Of a stretch of 64,000 nucleotides of DNA, positions 9,261-17,770 are shown piece by piece (position 1 is the stretch's first letter; each line of letters starts with the position of its first letter). A program made the translations under genes and the position numbers. This DNA is from Bacillota bacterium. Its GTDB lineage: Bacteria; Bacillota; UBA4882; UBA8346. Where the stretch lies: positions 1-64,000 of the forward strand of contig JAEYRN010000033.1 of NCBI GenBank assembly GCA_023435565.1, written 5' to 3'. The notes beneath the pieces are model-generated. The model saw only the letters and a program-made list of their open reading frames with translations, was not told the DNA's origin and did not search any database.

Positions 9261-9295
9261 AAAGAGAGCTTGAATGTATTTACAAGCTCTCTTTT
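9261..9295. terminator. bidirectional intrinsic terminator
   Basis: Stem AAAGAGAGCTTG (9261-9272) pairs with CAAGCTCTCTTTT (9283-9295) around a 10-base loop. It carries T-rich tracts in both orientations and lies between the convergent pilX-like gene (ends 9231) and gdhA (ends 9314). Confidence 0.88.
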
Positions 9296-9313
9296 CTTAA
9301 TCTTTCTTATTTC

Positions 9314-10648
9314 TTACACAATCCCCTGCGCCAACATAGCGTCTGCAACCTTCTTAAACCCGGCGATATTCGCACCAACAACTAAGTTGTCCTCATGGCC
9401 ATATTCCTTAGCTGCTTTACTTGCATTTTTGTAGATATTAACCATGATGTCTTTAAGTTTAGCATCGACTTCTTCGAAGGTCCAAGAGAGTCTCATACTG
9501 TTTTGGGACATCTCCAAAGCGGAAGTAGCAACACCACCGGCATTGGCTGCTTTAGCCGGAGCAAATAATACTTTGTTCTTTAAGAAGACTTCAACCGCTT
9601 CGGGAGTAGAAGGCATATTCGCGCCCTCGCCGACTGCCCAGCAACCGTTTTTAACTAGAGTTTCAGCTGCCTTTTTGTCGATCTCATTCTGGGTTGCATT
9701 CGGAAGAGCGATATCGCATTTGATGGTCCAGATACCATTGCAACCTTCGGTATATTTAGCATTCGGATGATACTTAACATATTCGCTGATTCGTTTCCGC
9801 TCAACTTCTTTAATCTTTTGTACGGTATCGAGCTTTATTCCATCCGGATCATAAATGTATCCGTTAGAGTCGCTCATTGCTACCACTTTACCGCCTAATT
9901 GATGAACCTTTTGGGTTGCATAAATGGAAACATTTCCGGAACCGGAACTAATAACGGTAGCTCCTTTGAAAGACTTACCCTTAGCTTTAATCATTTCATC
10001 AACAAAGTAGCAAAGGCCATAACCGGTTGCTTCTGTCCGTGCCAAGCTGCCGCCATAAGTAAGCCCCTTCCCTGTCAATACGCCTTCATAAAGGCCGGTA
10101 ATTTTCTTGTATTGACCATACATAAAGCCGATTTCACGACCGCCAACTCCGATATCACCGGCCGGTACATCTACATCAGCACCGATATGACGGTATAATT
10201 CGGTAATAAAGCTTTGGCAGAAACGCATTACTTCGCCGTCGGATTTGCCTTTGGGATCAAAATCACTTCCGCCTTTACCGCCACCAATTGGAAGTCCGGT
10301 CAATGAATTTTTAAAAATTTGTTCAAAACCTAGGAATTTGATGATTCCAACATACACTGAAGGATGAAAACGGAGACCGCCTTTATAAGGTCCGATAGCG
10401 CTGTTAAATTGTACTCTAAACCCACGGTTTACTTGTACTTTACCTTGATCGTCCACCCAGGGGACCCGGAAAATAATCTGTCTTTCCGGCTCAACGATTC
10501 TTTCCAGGATACCTGCTTTGGCATACTCTGGGTGACGTTCCATAACCGGTTCCAAGGACTCCAACACTTCTTTTACTGCTTGATGAAACTCAGGTTCGTT
10601 AGGATTGCGCTTAACTACTTGTTCCATTAGTTGTTTGATTAATGACAT
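9314..10648 (-). CDS. gdhA: glutamate dehydrogenase, hexameric NADP-type
   Basis: Interconverts 2-oxoglutarate plus ammonium and glutamate. The conserved active-site segment PIGGGKGGSDFDPKGKSD contains the catalytic lysine, and GADVDVPAGDIGVGGREIGFM matches the 444-450-residue class I (E. coli GdhA-like) enzymes. A nucleotide-binding GSGNVS motif lies near residue 230. The ATG at 10648 is chosen because AAAGGCGGT precedes it; an upstream ATG at 10669 lacks a ribosome site. It has its own promoter with a palindrome against the -35. Ammonium uptake by amtB-glnK elsewhere in the window would feed this enzyme. NADP specificity is inferred from family resemblance. Confidence 0.96.
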   Translation of the reverse strand: MSLIKQLMEQVVKRNPNEPEFHQAVKEVLESLEPVMERHPEYAKAGILERIVEPERQIIFRVPWVDDQGKVQVNRGFRVQFNSAIGPYKGGLRFHPSVYVGIIKFLGFEQIFKNSLTGLPIGGGKGGSDFDPKGKSDGEVMRFCQSFITELYRHIGADVDVPAGDIGVGGREIGFMYGQYKKITGLYEGVLTGKGLTYGGSLARTEATGYGLCYFVDEMIKAKGKSFKGATVISSGSGNVSIYATQKVHQLGGKVVAMSDSNGYIYDPDGIKLDTVQKIKEVERKRISEYVKYHPNAKYTEGCNGIWTIKCDIALPNATQNEIDKKAAETLVKNGCWAVGEGANMPSTPEAVEVFLKNKVLFAPAKAANAGGVATSALEMSQNSMRLSWTFEEVDAKLKDIMVNIYKNASKAAKEYGHEDNLVVGANIAGFKKVADAMLAQGIV

Positions 10649-10683
10649 AAAAATATTACCGCCTTTCATAATTTATTTAAGTC

Positions 10684-10733
10684 GATAGTTTTTTAACTAT
10701 CTAATGACATCTTGTTTTTCCGCATTGCGGAAA
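10684..10733 (-). other. gdhA 5' leader hairpins
   Basis: The roughly 100-base leader of gdhA contains two small hairpins: 10717-10733 (TTTCCGCATTGCGGAAA) and 10684-10701 (GATAGTT/AACTATC). Neither has a terminator-like T-tract. Their role is unknown. Confidence 0.4.
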
Positions 10734-10758
10734 TGTATTTCATATTTTTTATATTCTG

Positions 10759-10787
10759 ATTTTATGCATTAGCCATATAAATGTCAA
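10759..10787 (-). promoter_or_regulatory. gdhA promoter
   Basis: On the minus strand TTGACA (10782-10787), a 17-base spacer and TAAAAT (10759-10764): a near-consensus vegetative promoter. The start point is expected near 10752. Confidence 0.85.
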
Positions 10788-10788
10788 G

Positions 10789-10804
10789 TACATGCATGCA
10801 TGTA
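10789..10804. promoter_or_regulatory. perfect 16-bp palindrome abutting the gdhA -35 (operator candidate)
   Basis: TACATGCATGCATGTA is a perfect palindrome ending one base from the -35 hexamer. This position suits a dimeric activator contacting RNA polymerase, or a repressor. No regulator gene is adjacent, so the cognate protein is unknown. Confidence 0.55.
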
Positions 10805-10846
10805 TTATGAATACAATTTAGAAACATATTTGTTTCTTTTAAATGC

Positions 10847-10876
10847 AAAAAAGAAGTTGGTAAACAACTTCTTTTT
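10847..10876 (-). terminator. intrinsic terminator of the TolB-like gene
   Basis: Stem AAAAAGAAGTTG pairing with CAACTTCTTTTT around a 5-base loop. On the minus strand it is followed by T residues. It lies 85 bases beyond the stop at 10961. Confidence 0.8.
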
Positions 10877-10960
10877 GAATAGTTAATAGTAACTATTATA
10901 CTTAAGTGAACAAGTAAGGCATATTAATTATTTAGTTTAATATATTTTATATTCTACTTC

Positions 10961-12220
10961 TCAATTCAAACTTTCCACTTCCAACTTCATAACCGGTGCC
11001 CAAACTGGATCATAATCATTTGCTTCAGTTAATTTTGTTACTTTTCCGTTAAGGGTAACTAGGTAAAGACCTGCTTTTTGGAATGAATGATTTTTACCCG
11101 CAAAGACGAGTTTCTTTCCATCCGACGACCATTTAACCGGACTAATCGGAATTGAGGAATCAACTTGAATTTCCTCATCGACCTTACTCTTTGTATTATA
11201 AACCATTAATCCAGAACTATAAACACTCGCTAATTTTGAAGAATCTAAAGACCAGTTAGGTGATAAAGGTTCCGCCCCAATCTTTGTCAGCAGATCGTCA
11301 TGGTCGTTACCATCCGAGTTTACGATATAAGTTCCATATTTATAGGTAAATGTAACTGACCCGCTATCATCATAGTGGGCTTCTATATCGGCCACTTTTG
11401 TAAATGCAATTTTAGTCCCGTCGGGAGACCAAAAGAACTCGTCTAAATAGTCAATGTCCTCTACTTTTCTACTACCATCGGCGAGTAAATAATTATCACT
11501 TCCGTCACTGTTCATTACATATAATTGATAATATGTTCCCCTGAAAGATTGTTTTGTTGTAATATAAGCAATTTTCCGGCCATCCGGCGACCAAGCGGGC
11601 GCCAAGTAGGTGCCTTTCTCTCTGATAAGCTTTACTCGACCTGTTCCATCCAGGTTCATAACGTATATAAATATTTCTTTTTGATATTTTTCGATGTAAA
11701 GTATTTTCAAACCATCAGGGGACCACGAAGGATATAAGCCTTCCCGATCACCTTCGGTTAAGCGGGTAAGATTATTACCATCGGGATCAATGGTAAAAAT
11801 CTTATTTTTAGATTTAACTTTGGCCACAAAAAGAATTTTTGTCCCATCAGGGGACCACGAAGGCAGATACTGATCATTACATTCATTAGCCAGCTTTTTT
11901 TGTTCACTACCGTCTTTATTCATTACCCGGAGTGAATATTTTTTACCCTTTTTTGAAAAGAAAAGTATTTTAGTTCCATCAGGGGACCATTGAGGCTTCA
12001 AATCGTCTTCTTTACTATTGGTAAGCCTTTTTAAATCATTTCCATTGTCGTTAATGGTATAGATTTCGAAATTACCGTCCCGTTTAGAGGCAAATGCGAT
12101 TTTAGAGGGACTGTTTTGAATCACTGCATTATTTTCCAAATTATCCGATTCGGCCATAATTACCGGTATTAACACTATTAATAACAGTGCTACTACTAAA
12201 AAGAAATACTTATTCTTCAT
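10961..12220 (-). CDS. TolB-like WD40/PD40 beta-propeller, exported
   Basis: 419 residues with a signal peptide (residues 1-24, MKNKYFFLVVALLLIVLIPV core ending VMAES-like). At least six repeats built around W-SPDGTKI/LF follow, alternating with NxDGSxxxxL turns, the hallmark of TolB/DPP-type PD40 propellers. It is probably periplasmic or surface-exposed. It lacks the N-terminal domain of true TolB and has no Pal or TolQRA neighbours, so a Tol-complex role is not supported; such propellers commonly serve as binding scaffolds. Ribosome site GGGAGGT lies 8 bases before the ATG, and a terminator follows. The upstream gap of about 680 bases shows no convincing promoter. Confidence 0.75.
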   Translation of the reverse strand: MKNKYFFLVVALLLIVLIPVIMAESDNLENNAVIQNSPSKIAFASKRDGNFEIYTINDNGNDLKRLTNSKEDDLKPQWSPDGTKILFFSKKGKKYSLRVMNKDGSEQKKLANECNDQYLPSWSPDGTKILFVAKVKSKNKIFTIDPDGNNLTRLTEGDREGLYPSWSPDGLKILYIEKYQKEIFIYVMNLDGTGRVKLIREKGTYLAPAWSPDGRKIAYITTKQSFRGTYYQLYVMNSDGSDNYLLADGSRKVEDIDYLDEFFWSPDGTKIAFTKVADIEAHYDDSGSVTFTYKYGTYIVNSDGNDHDDLLTKIGAEPLSPNWSLDSSKLASVYSSGLMVYNTKSKVDEEIQVDSSIPISPVKWSSDGKKLVFAGKNHSFQKAGLYLVTLNGKVTKLTEANDYDPVWAPVMKLEVESLN

Positions 12221-12852
12221 TGTTACTTACCTCCCGAAATTAATACATTCTGATATATATATCAACTTGTTTTAAATATAAAAGTTCCCAATATTGTAAA
12301 TAAGTATATCAATAATTCTGGGATAATAAAATTAGGAGAATATTAACATCGCCTAAATCTCTTTCATCACTTTGGCCTATTTTAGGTCGAATAATAATTA
12401 TATCCAATGATTATTCAGAAAGATTTATAGTAATACTCAAAAAAATACCCTTTTATGATGTAACTTCTAATTTCAGTTAGTGGATAATCTTTGTATTTCC
12501 CTTTTTTTAACATCCGATTTGTATCATAACATAAAATAAATAAATTTTTCTATATAATATGGAAACTTCTACAATTTAAATTAAACTTATTTCCTTATCA
12601 GCTAATTCTGGCTATTATTGTAACATATTTTTTGACAAAACGGTAAATCATTTTACACTTAAAAATATGGAAAAGGCTTTTCATAAAATACAATTGGCAA
12701 GTATATAAGAATAGCCAAACAGCCTACTCTTATTTTATAGTTTTCCCTAAGAACAGAAATAATTCCTCCTCTATAGTTTTACCAATCACATTTTAGTCAA
12801 GACCACTCGTAAAACTAGATATTAGTTCTTACAGCTTAATTGATCTGAATAC
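12221..12852. other. intergenic region, no gene seen
   Basis: AT-rich sequence without a supported ORF. The only notable element is the palindrome TGATATATATATCA at 12251-12264, just upstream of the TolB-like gene. No recognisable riboswitch or repeat was found on either strand. Confidence 0.5.
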
Positions 12853-12885
12853 AAAAAGAGCTGTCTCAAAATGAGACAGCTCTTT
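12853..12885 (-). terminator. intrinsic terminator of the porin-like gene
   Basis: Stem AAAGAGCTGTCTCA pairs with TGAGACAGCTCTTT around a 3-4 base loop, followed on the minus strand by a T-tract. It is located 17 bases after the stop at 12902. Confidence 0.9.
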
Positions 12886-12901
12886 GGTCTAGCAATAAAT
12901 C

Positions 12902-13933
12902 TTACCACATACCCGCATGAACGGTTACATAGGTATAGCTTTCATTACCATCATCGCAAGAACCGATTCTGGTTTCAAGCACACCGTGTTTAATACCGAA
13001 ATAATATTCGGTCAAATCTTCGGCATCTTCTGTATCAGGGCTGAGCATTTTCGCACCAACATAATATTTGTCGGAGATATTGTAAACAAGACCTACGCCC
13101 ATACCACCGTCTTCGCCGAAGAATTTTCCATCATCCATTAACAAGGTGGTATCCAATTTCAGATCGGTGAAGTTCATGTTTGCTTGGATATAGCTAACGC
13201 TATCGCCATCTTCCGGTTTTTCCTGGATGTAATCAACGGAAAGGGTTCCTAAACCTAAACCATATTGCATACCAACACCGGTTTGGTCACCATCGTTAAT
13301 TCTGTTTCTGGTACCAACCCATACATTACCGCCGTCAAATTTGATGGTAGCGGCAATAGCGGTTAAAGTATCGCCAGCGGCATCTTTGTTCGGACCATAG
13401 ATAACGTTAACTGTAACGTTATCTTTATTATAGTCAAAACCTAAAACATCGCCAATACCATTGCTAAAACCAGGGTCACCACCGAATTTTGCCGGAGGTT
13501 GGGAAGACGGTCCGCCAGCCCAAGCAATAGCGACTTGACCGCGTTTGGTGTTAGGGTTCTCATCATTGGTATACCAAATGTCGAGAACGTCGCCGAGCTT
13601 TTTGATACCGGCTTCATAAACAGGTACATTAGCGTCGCCAGCCCAAATCTTGGATAACATACCGATTTTTGCCCAAGTATTGGTCTCTTCATCTTTAACT
13701 GTTCCGGTTACATATGCTTTGTAACGGGCATATGTTCCGCTACCAAATGCAGATGAAAGTGGGGTATCTTCACTACCATCTTTCAAGTAGGTATTATTTG
13801 TTAAGTCCATATCAGAGCTGTAAAAAAGTTGGAACTCGCCGCCTACATACGGATCAAAGGTAGCAGCAGAAGCTACTACGGTTAAAGATAAGGTTAAAAC
13901 GACTGCTAATGCAAGTACTAATAACTTTTTCAT
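12902..13933 (-). CDS. porin-like outer-membrane beta-barrel protein
   Basis: 343 residues. A typical signal peptide, MKKLLVLALAVVLTLSLTVV, ends ASAA near residue 23. The remainder shows alternating hydrophobic/polar strands, many Gly, Asp, Asn and aromatic residues, no further hydrophobic helix, and a C-terminal strand ending HAGMW with a terminal aromatic, as in outer-membrane barrels. No specific family is recognised, so 'porin' is a structural inference. An isolated transcription unit: strong ribosome site AGGAGG, a predicted promoter at 14161-14189, a long structured leader and a strong terminator fit an abundant envelope protein. An S-layer or other secreted protein is the alternative. 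Confidence 0.65.
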   Translation of the reverse strand: MKKLLVLALAVVLTLSLTVVASAATFDPYVGGEFQLFYSSDMDLTNNTYLKDGSEDTPLSSAFGSGTYARYKAYVTGTVKDEETNTWAKIGMLSKIWAGDANVPVYEAGIKKLGDVLDIWYTNDENPNTKRGQVAIAWAGGPSSQPPAKFGGDPGFSNGIGDVLGFDYNKDNVTVNVIYGPNKDAAGDTLTAIAATIKFDGGNVWVGTRNRINDGDQTGVGMQYGLGLGTLSVDYIQEKPEDGDSVSYIQANMNFTDLKLDTTLLMDDGKFFGEDGGMGVGLVYNISDKYYVGAKMLSPDTEDAEDLTEYYFGIKHGVLETRIGSCDDGNESYTYVTVHAGMW

Positions 13934-13978
13934 TAAGTAAACTTCCTCCTCTAAATTTTAAAATAGGATAAAACTGGC

Positions 13979-14067
13979 GATCAAGCGTTTGTTTGCTAAT
14001 CCTTCATATGGAACTGGTTCTTTTCAAGTTTCGAAACAGATACATTTTCGGATTAACGGGCTTGATC
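13979..14067 (-). promoter_or_regulatory. structured 5' untranslated region of the porin-like gene
   Basis: Paired arms GATCAAGC (13979-13986) with GCTTGATC (14060-14067), and inside them TAATCC (13997-14002) with GGATTA (14050-14055), enclose about 47 bases with further small palindromes (GTTTCGAAAC, GAACCAGTTC). It lies in a leader of about 220 bases. No known riboswitch class was recognised. A regulatory role is inference from structure and position. Confidence 0.45.
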
Positions 14068-14160
14068 CAAAACAAAATTAATTACCTCTACATCGCCTCC
14101 TTTCATAATACGAATCCGGTAAGTGATGTAATAAAGGTTATAAAACTTTAGAGTATTGAT

Positions 14161-14189
14161 ACATTACAAATTTATTATCATATTGTTAA
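14161..14189 (-). promoter_or_regulatory. promoter of the porin-like gene
   Basis: On the minus strand TTAACA (14184-14189), a 17-base spacer and TAATGT (14161-14166). It is the best match upstream of the gene and implies a leader of about 220 bases. Confidence 0.5.
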
Positions 14190-14553
14190 GGAGAAAATCC
14201 TAGACTGATATTTCCTAGTCATATAATTATATCCTGAAGTTAATAAAACTTAAAATAATGATTTTTTCTGGACAAAATGCTTCCGATTTCTATTTTCTCC
14301 TTTTTAAAAGACTAAAAAAATTACCTATTTGAAATATTATCGCTTAATTCACTGGATTCATTGCACAACTTGAGTTATGACACCCGCATAACAGCGATTT
14401 GACTAGCCCTATAAGGCTTACTACTTGCTATACCTAATAGTGTTCCGTCAATTTATATCATATATATCTAATATATCTAAAATATCATGTTCAGCTGTAA
14501 AATCGGTACCCGAGAACCAGCGCTATTACCCTAACGCGCTGGGGTGAAACCCT
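14190..14553. other. intergenic region, no gene seen
   Basis: No supported ORF. A short hairpin at about 14518-14541 (CCAGCGC/GCGCTGG) sits just outside the fold-back element that follows and may belong to it. Confidence 0.4.
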
Positions 14554-14790
14554 TGCCGAATTGGCTGAACATTCAGTTATTCATTCGCTCCGTCAAAAGG
14601 GGTACAGTGCAAGGCGCGCCAGGAGCGAGGAACGGAGCCGTACTGATGTACGTTGAGTACCAAGCAGTCGTTTTTGCAAACACGGTTTAGGTTTGTAAAA
14701 ACGATCTGCAAGCATCTTTGACTCAACAAATTTTACGACCAAGCAACGCAGCAATGTACTCCTTTTCACGGAGCATCAGCCAATTCGGCA
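14554..14790. repeat. 237-bp fold-back element with 15-bp terminal inverted repeats
   Basis: Terminal arms TGCCGAATTGGCTGA (14554-14568) and TCAGCCAATTCGGCA (14776-14790) are perfectly complementary. A second nested pair of 20 bases (14587-14606 with 14755-14774) matches at 18 positions, and a third nested stem is formed by GTCGTTTTTGCAAAC with GTTTGTAAAAACGA near 14668-14705. The whole unit can fold into one long hairpin. It is also more GC-rich than its AT-rich flanks. It contains no ORF with a ribosome site. Candidate MITE-like repeat or structured RNA. Confidence 0.7.
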
Positions 14791-15050
14791 AAACCCACTT
14801 AACCACCCCATTCTTTCAATATTAAATATTTTACATCAATACATACATCAGCGTCACCTTTTCAATTTTCCCACTCACAGAGTGTGATTTTGTTCGTTCG
14901 CTCATAATCAAAAACTATGTAGATACTTATTTAGCCACAAAGGTGTAAAACTCATATAGTTTTATATCCTAAGAACATAAAGAATTATCCATAATTAAAA
15001 ATTTTTTCTTTATGACTTAAGCCTTAACAGTTAAAGAACATTAGACATAT

Positions 15051-15809
15051 CTATTTATTTCCCAACCCATTCCGCTCCCTGACTGCAGCTTCTAATTTTG
15101 CAAAAATCAGACGATCAAATAATAAGCCCATAAATATTATAACCAACATTACCGCAATAACCCTATTCATATCATTTAATTCTCTACCCATCATCAATAG
15201 TTGGCCTAACCCGATAGTCACATATAACAATTCTCCTGCCATTAAAGAACGCCAGGCAAAAGACCAGCCTTGTTTTAAACCGGCAATAATCAATGGAAGA
15301 GCAGCAGGAAATAGAATTGTAGTCAATAAAGTCAGGCCTCGGGCCCCCATGTTCTTACCGGCCCTAATGTAAATCGGAGGGATGTTTTTGACCCCGCTGT
15401 CCGTTGATATAGTTATTGAAAGTAAAGCCCCCATTACTACCACGAATATAATCGCTTTTTCATTTAGACCAAACCATAGAATCGATAAAGGCAGCCAACA
15501 AATACTGGGCAGCGTTTGGAGGCCTACAACCAATGACCCTACAGTCTCATCCAGCTCTTTAACCCGTCCAATGGCAAAACCTAAGGACATTCCAAAAAGT
15601 ACTGAAATACCATAACCGATAAAGATCCTTTTTAAACTAGCCAATATGCCGGTGATAAATGTAAAGTCTTTAATTCCATCAATAAAACTGAGTAATACTC
15701 CCGATGGTGAAGGCAACATATATTTAGGCCAAATCTTTAAGGCTACTAAGGATGACCAAATACACACGAGCCCTATATAAAATAATATCCTCCTACTTAG
15801 CTTGTTCAT
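15051..15809 (-). CDS. ABC transporter permease, SsuC/TauC family
   Basis: About 252 residues with five to six membrane helices and the EAA-loop region (TILFPAALPLIIAGLKQGWSFAWRSLMAGE) of the nitrate/sulfonate/taurine importer permeases. The start at 15809 is chosen because GGGAGGT lies 7 bases upstream; it overlaps the ATPase gene by 17 bases, so the two are coupled. No binding protein is encoded beside this pair, unlike the two other SsuABC-type sets in the window, so the substrate cannot be guessed. Confidence 0.88.
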   Translation of the reverse strand: MNKLSRRILFYIGLVCIWSSLVALKIWPKYMLPSPSGVLLSFIDGIKDFTFITGILASLKRIFIGYGISVLFGMSLGFAIGRVKELDETVGSLVVGLQTLPSICWLPLSILWFGLNEKAIIFVVVMGALLSITISTDSGVKNIPPIYIRAGKNMGARGLTLLTTILFPAALPLIIAGLKQGWSFAWRSLMAGELLYVTIGLGQLLMMGRELNDMNRVIAVMLVIIFMGLLFDRLIFAKLEAAVRERNGLGNK

Positions 15810-16701
15810 GGAGAGGACCTCCCTGAATATCACCAACATCGCCAGTCTCCATGAATTCCTTGACTATTTCCAAACGAAGCTGTTTTAAATGAATATTTTC
15901 AATTGTCCTAGGATAGCTAACATTTACCTGAAACTCCCTTTTTATTTGACCCGGGCGTGGCTTCATTACTAAAATCCTATTGCTTAATAATAAAGCTTCT
16001 TCCACGTTATGAGTAATAAATAAAATAGTAATGCCTGTTTCTTCCCGGATTTTTAATAATAAACGGTACATTTCTTGCCGGGTTTGAATGTCCAAAGCGG
16101 TAAAAGGCTCATCCATTAATAATAATTTTGGGTTTAGCGCCAATGCCCGCGCTAAAGCTACTCGCTGTTTCATTCCTCCCGATAACTGATGAATACAAGC
16201 CCTTTTAAATTGGCCCAGTTGGACTAAGGAAAGATATTTATCCGCTATTGCTTGGCGCCTTTCTTTGGTATATTTACGGATTTTTAATCCGTACGCCACA
16301 TTATCGGATACCGTCAACCAGGGAAATAACGAGGCTTCTTGAAAAATCAACAGCCGTTCCGTATATGTGGAAGCACCCTTTTCATATACTTGACTACCCA
16401 TAACCTCACCGCAATCTGGCTTTTCCAGCCCGGCGATAATATTTAGCAAAGTGCTCTTACCACAACCGGATGGGCCAACAAGAGAAACCAACTCCCCCGG
16501 ATTAATCACTAAATTTATATCATTTATTGCCTGTACTTTACCTCCTGCTACCGGAAAAGATTTTGAAACATTTTTGACGGATAGGATTGGACGAAAACGG
16601 TTAACTTGATTTGCTCTATTTATAAAGGCCTCTTCATGGCCAATAATATTCGAAGGTAAATTACCAATGGTTAATTCTAATTCACTCCCATTAATAGTCA
16701 T
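15793..16701 (-). CDS. ABC transporter ATP-binding protein, SsuB/TauB family
   Basis: 302 residues. Walker A GPSGCGKST near residue 79, Q-loop FQEASLFPWLTV, signature LSGGMKQR, Walker B LLLMDEPFTALD and the H-loop histidine in FITHNVEEA. An N-terminal extension of about 35 residues precedes the usual SsuB start; the ribosome site AAGAGGTG supports the long form. Energises uptake with the overlapping permease gene. The C-terminus ends with PRPGQIKREF, typical of the nitrate/sulfonate branch. Confidence 0.9.
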   Translation of the reverse strand: MTINGSELELTIGNLPSNIIGHEEAFINRANQVNRFRPILSVKNVSKSFPVAGGKVQAINDINLVINPGELVSLVGPSGCGKSTLLNIIAGLEKPDCGEVMGSQVYEKGASTYTERLLIFQEASLFPWLTVSDNVAYGLKIRKYTKERRQAIADKYLSLVQLGQFKRACIHQLSGGMKQRVALARALALNPKLLLMDEPFTALDIQTRQEMYRLLLKIREETGITILFITHNVEEALLLSNRILVMKPRPGQIKREFQVNVSYPRTIENIHLKQLRLEIVKEFMETGDVGDIQGGPLHEQAK

Positions 16702-16893
16702 TCCTTACACCTCTTTGGTTATTTCTGATTGGCACATAAATTTTTTTTAATTTTAAACTCAATTTTTCATTCCTGGTATACAGTATAATAAAACTTATTC
16801 TTTATGGAATCATGTCCAAAACTGACATTTTATCCTAATATTTGTCTGTCCGCTATTATTATTTTGGTTATTAAATATGTCTTTTTTGCAAAG

Positions 16894-17015
16894 AACTCAT
16901 CTTGCTTCTCTTACCCGTAAGAGAAGGAACAAAATCAAGACGGCCCAAATTCTTGGCTGCGGAGCATTCGGGTTACCTTCTCTTAACTTTGAAAAGAGAA
17001 GGCAAGGATGAGTTT
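16894..17015. repeat. dispersed inverted repeat, copy A
   Basis: Arms AACTCATC-TTGC-TTCTCTT (from 16894) and AAGAGAAGGCAAGGATGAGTT (to about 17014) are inverted repeats. The right half (16974-17015) is closely similar to 25398-25445, with the same GCAT-CGGGTTAC lead-in and GCAAG-TGAGTTT end. An ORF crossing it on the plus strand has no ribosome site and is not considered real. Confidence 0.6.
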
Positions 17016-17227
17016 CTATCCGGAAATAACATGGATTTATTTATTCGCCTGATTAATATCTCTACAGGAATAATCGAAAAGGTTTATCTCATGCTTCGCG
17101 CCTCTTGCCTCATGCCAATAATCATCATTTTTTATTTCCTTTCCAGCTTTACCATTAAATTTTACTGATTTTACAGTTTAAAAACTTTGCCTTCATCCCA
17201 TCCTAAGGTTAACGAGGAGGTATCATA
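17016..17227. other. intergenic region upstream of the small lipoprotein gene
   Basis: Nothing beyond the ribosome site AACGAGGAGGT at its end is recognised. The remainder of 16702-16893 is AT-rich and carries the upstream region of the ABC pair; no strong promoter was identified. Confidence 0.4.
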
Positions 17228-17689
17228 ATGAACTTCAAAAAGATTCTTTTAGGCCTAGGAATGATCTTCATAAGCGCTGCTTTTACCAGCTGCAACTGGT
17301 TTACCGACAACCAAACCCGTCCAGCCCCTGTACGGCCCCGTGTCCCCACTCCGACCCGAAATATTAGTCCGGCTCCGACCAAAGAAACTCCTGGGGCGTC
17401 CGCGTTAACTGAAAAACAATTAATGGATCGGATTAACCGGATTGAAACAGCGGCCAAAAAAGAAAATTGGTCGGTTTGTAACCGGGAGACCAATCTACTG
17501 GGGATAGATATGACCCGTTATCGTCCCTCATCGACCAATGGTAAATCCTTAAGAAATATTGCCACTTTCGATACAGCCTACGCCAAGCTTCAAGCTGACG
17601 CCAAAAGTAAAAATCGTCCCGCAGTCATTAGGGACGTTAACAAACTCAAGGATGATTTGCGTAGGATAAAAAACAATCCAAAATCATAA
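17228..17689 (+). CDS. small putative lipoprotein, function unknown
   Basis: 153 residues. A signal peptide with lipobox-like FTSC at Cys22 (a phenylalanine at -3 is not ideal) is followed by a Pro/Thr/Arg-rich linker (about 30-60) and a helical domain (about 60-150) with no recognised family. Strong ribosome site GAGGAGGT 6 bases before the ATG and an intrinsic terminator after the stop support a real single-gene unit. It faces the pilus locus convergently; no functional link can be shown. Confidence 0.75.
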   Translation: MNFKKILLGLGMIFISAAFTSCNWFTDNQTRPAPVRPRVPTPTRNISPAPTKETPGASALTEKQLMDRINRIETAAKKENWSVCNRETNLLGIDMTRYRPSSTNGKSLRNIATFDTAYAKLQADAKSKNRPAVIRDVNKLKDDLRRIKNNPKS

Positions 17690-17697
17690 CCTATCAC

Positions 17698-17730
17698 AAA
17701 AAAGGGAGACTAAATCAAAGTCTCCCTTTT
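17698..17730 (+). terminator. intrinsic terminator
   Basis: Stem AAAGGGAGACT pairing with AGTCTCCCTTT around a 7-base loop, followed by a T-tract, 10 bases after the lipoprotein stop. Confidence 0.88.
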
Positions 17731-17770
17731 AAAAATAATGATTATATGAACGAATCGAACTCTCAGAATC

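Noticed and set aside
14053..14106. 17-codon leader peptide gene (starts ATG AAA GGA GGC) upstream of the porin
   Set aside because: No ribosome site before its ATG; the AAAGGAGG lies inside the frame, so translation is unproven. Mentioned only in the leader finding.
16902..17168. Plus-strand open frame of 88 codons
   Set aside because: It runs across the inverted repeat of copy A, has no ribosome site and shows no protein-like composition.
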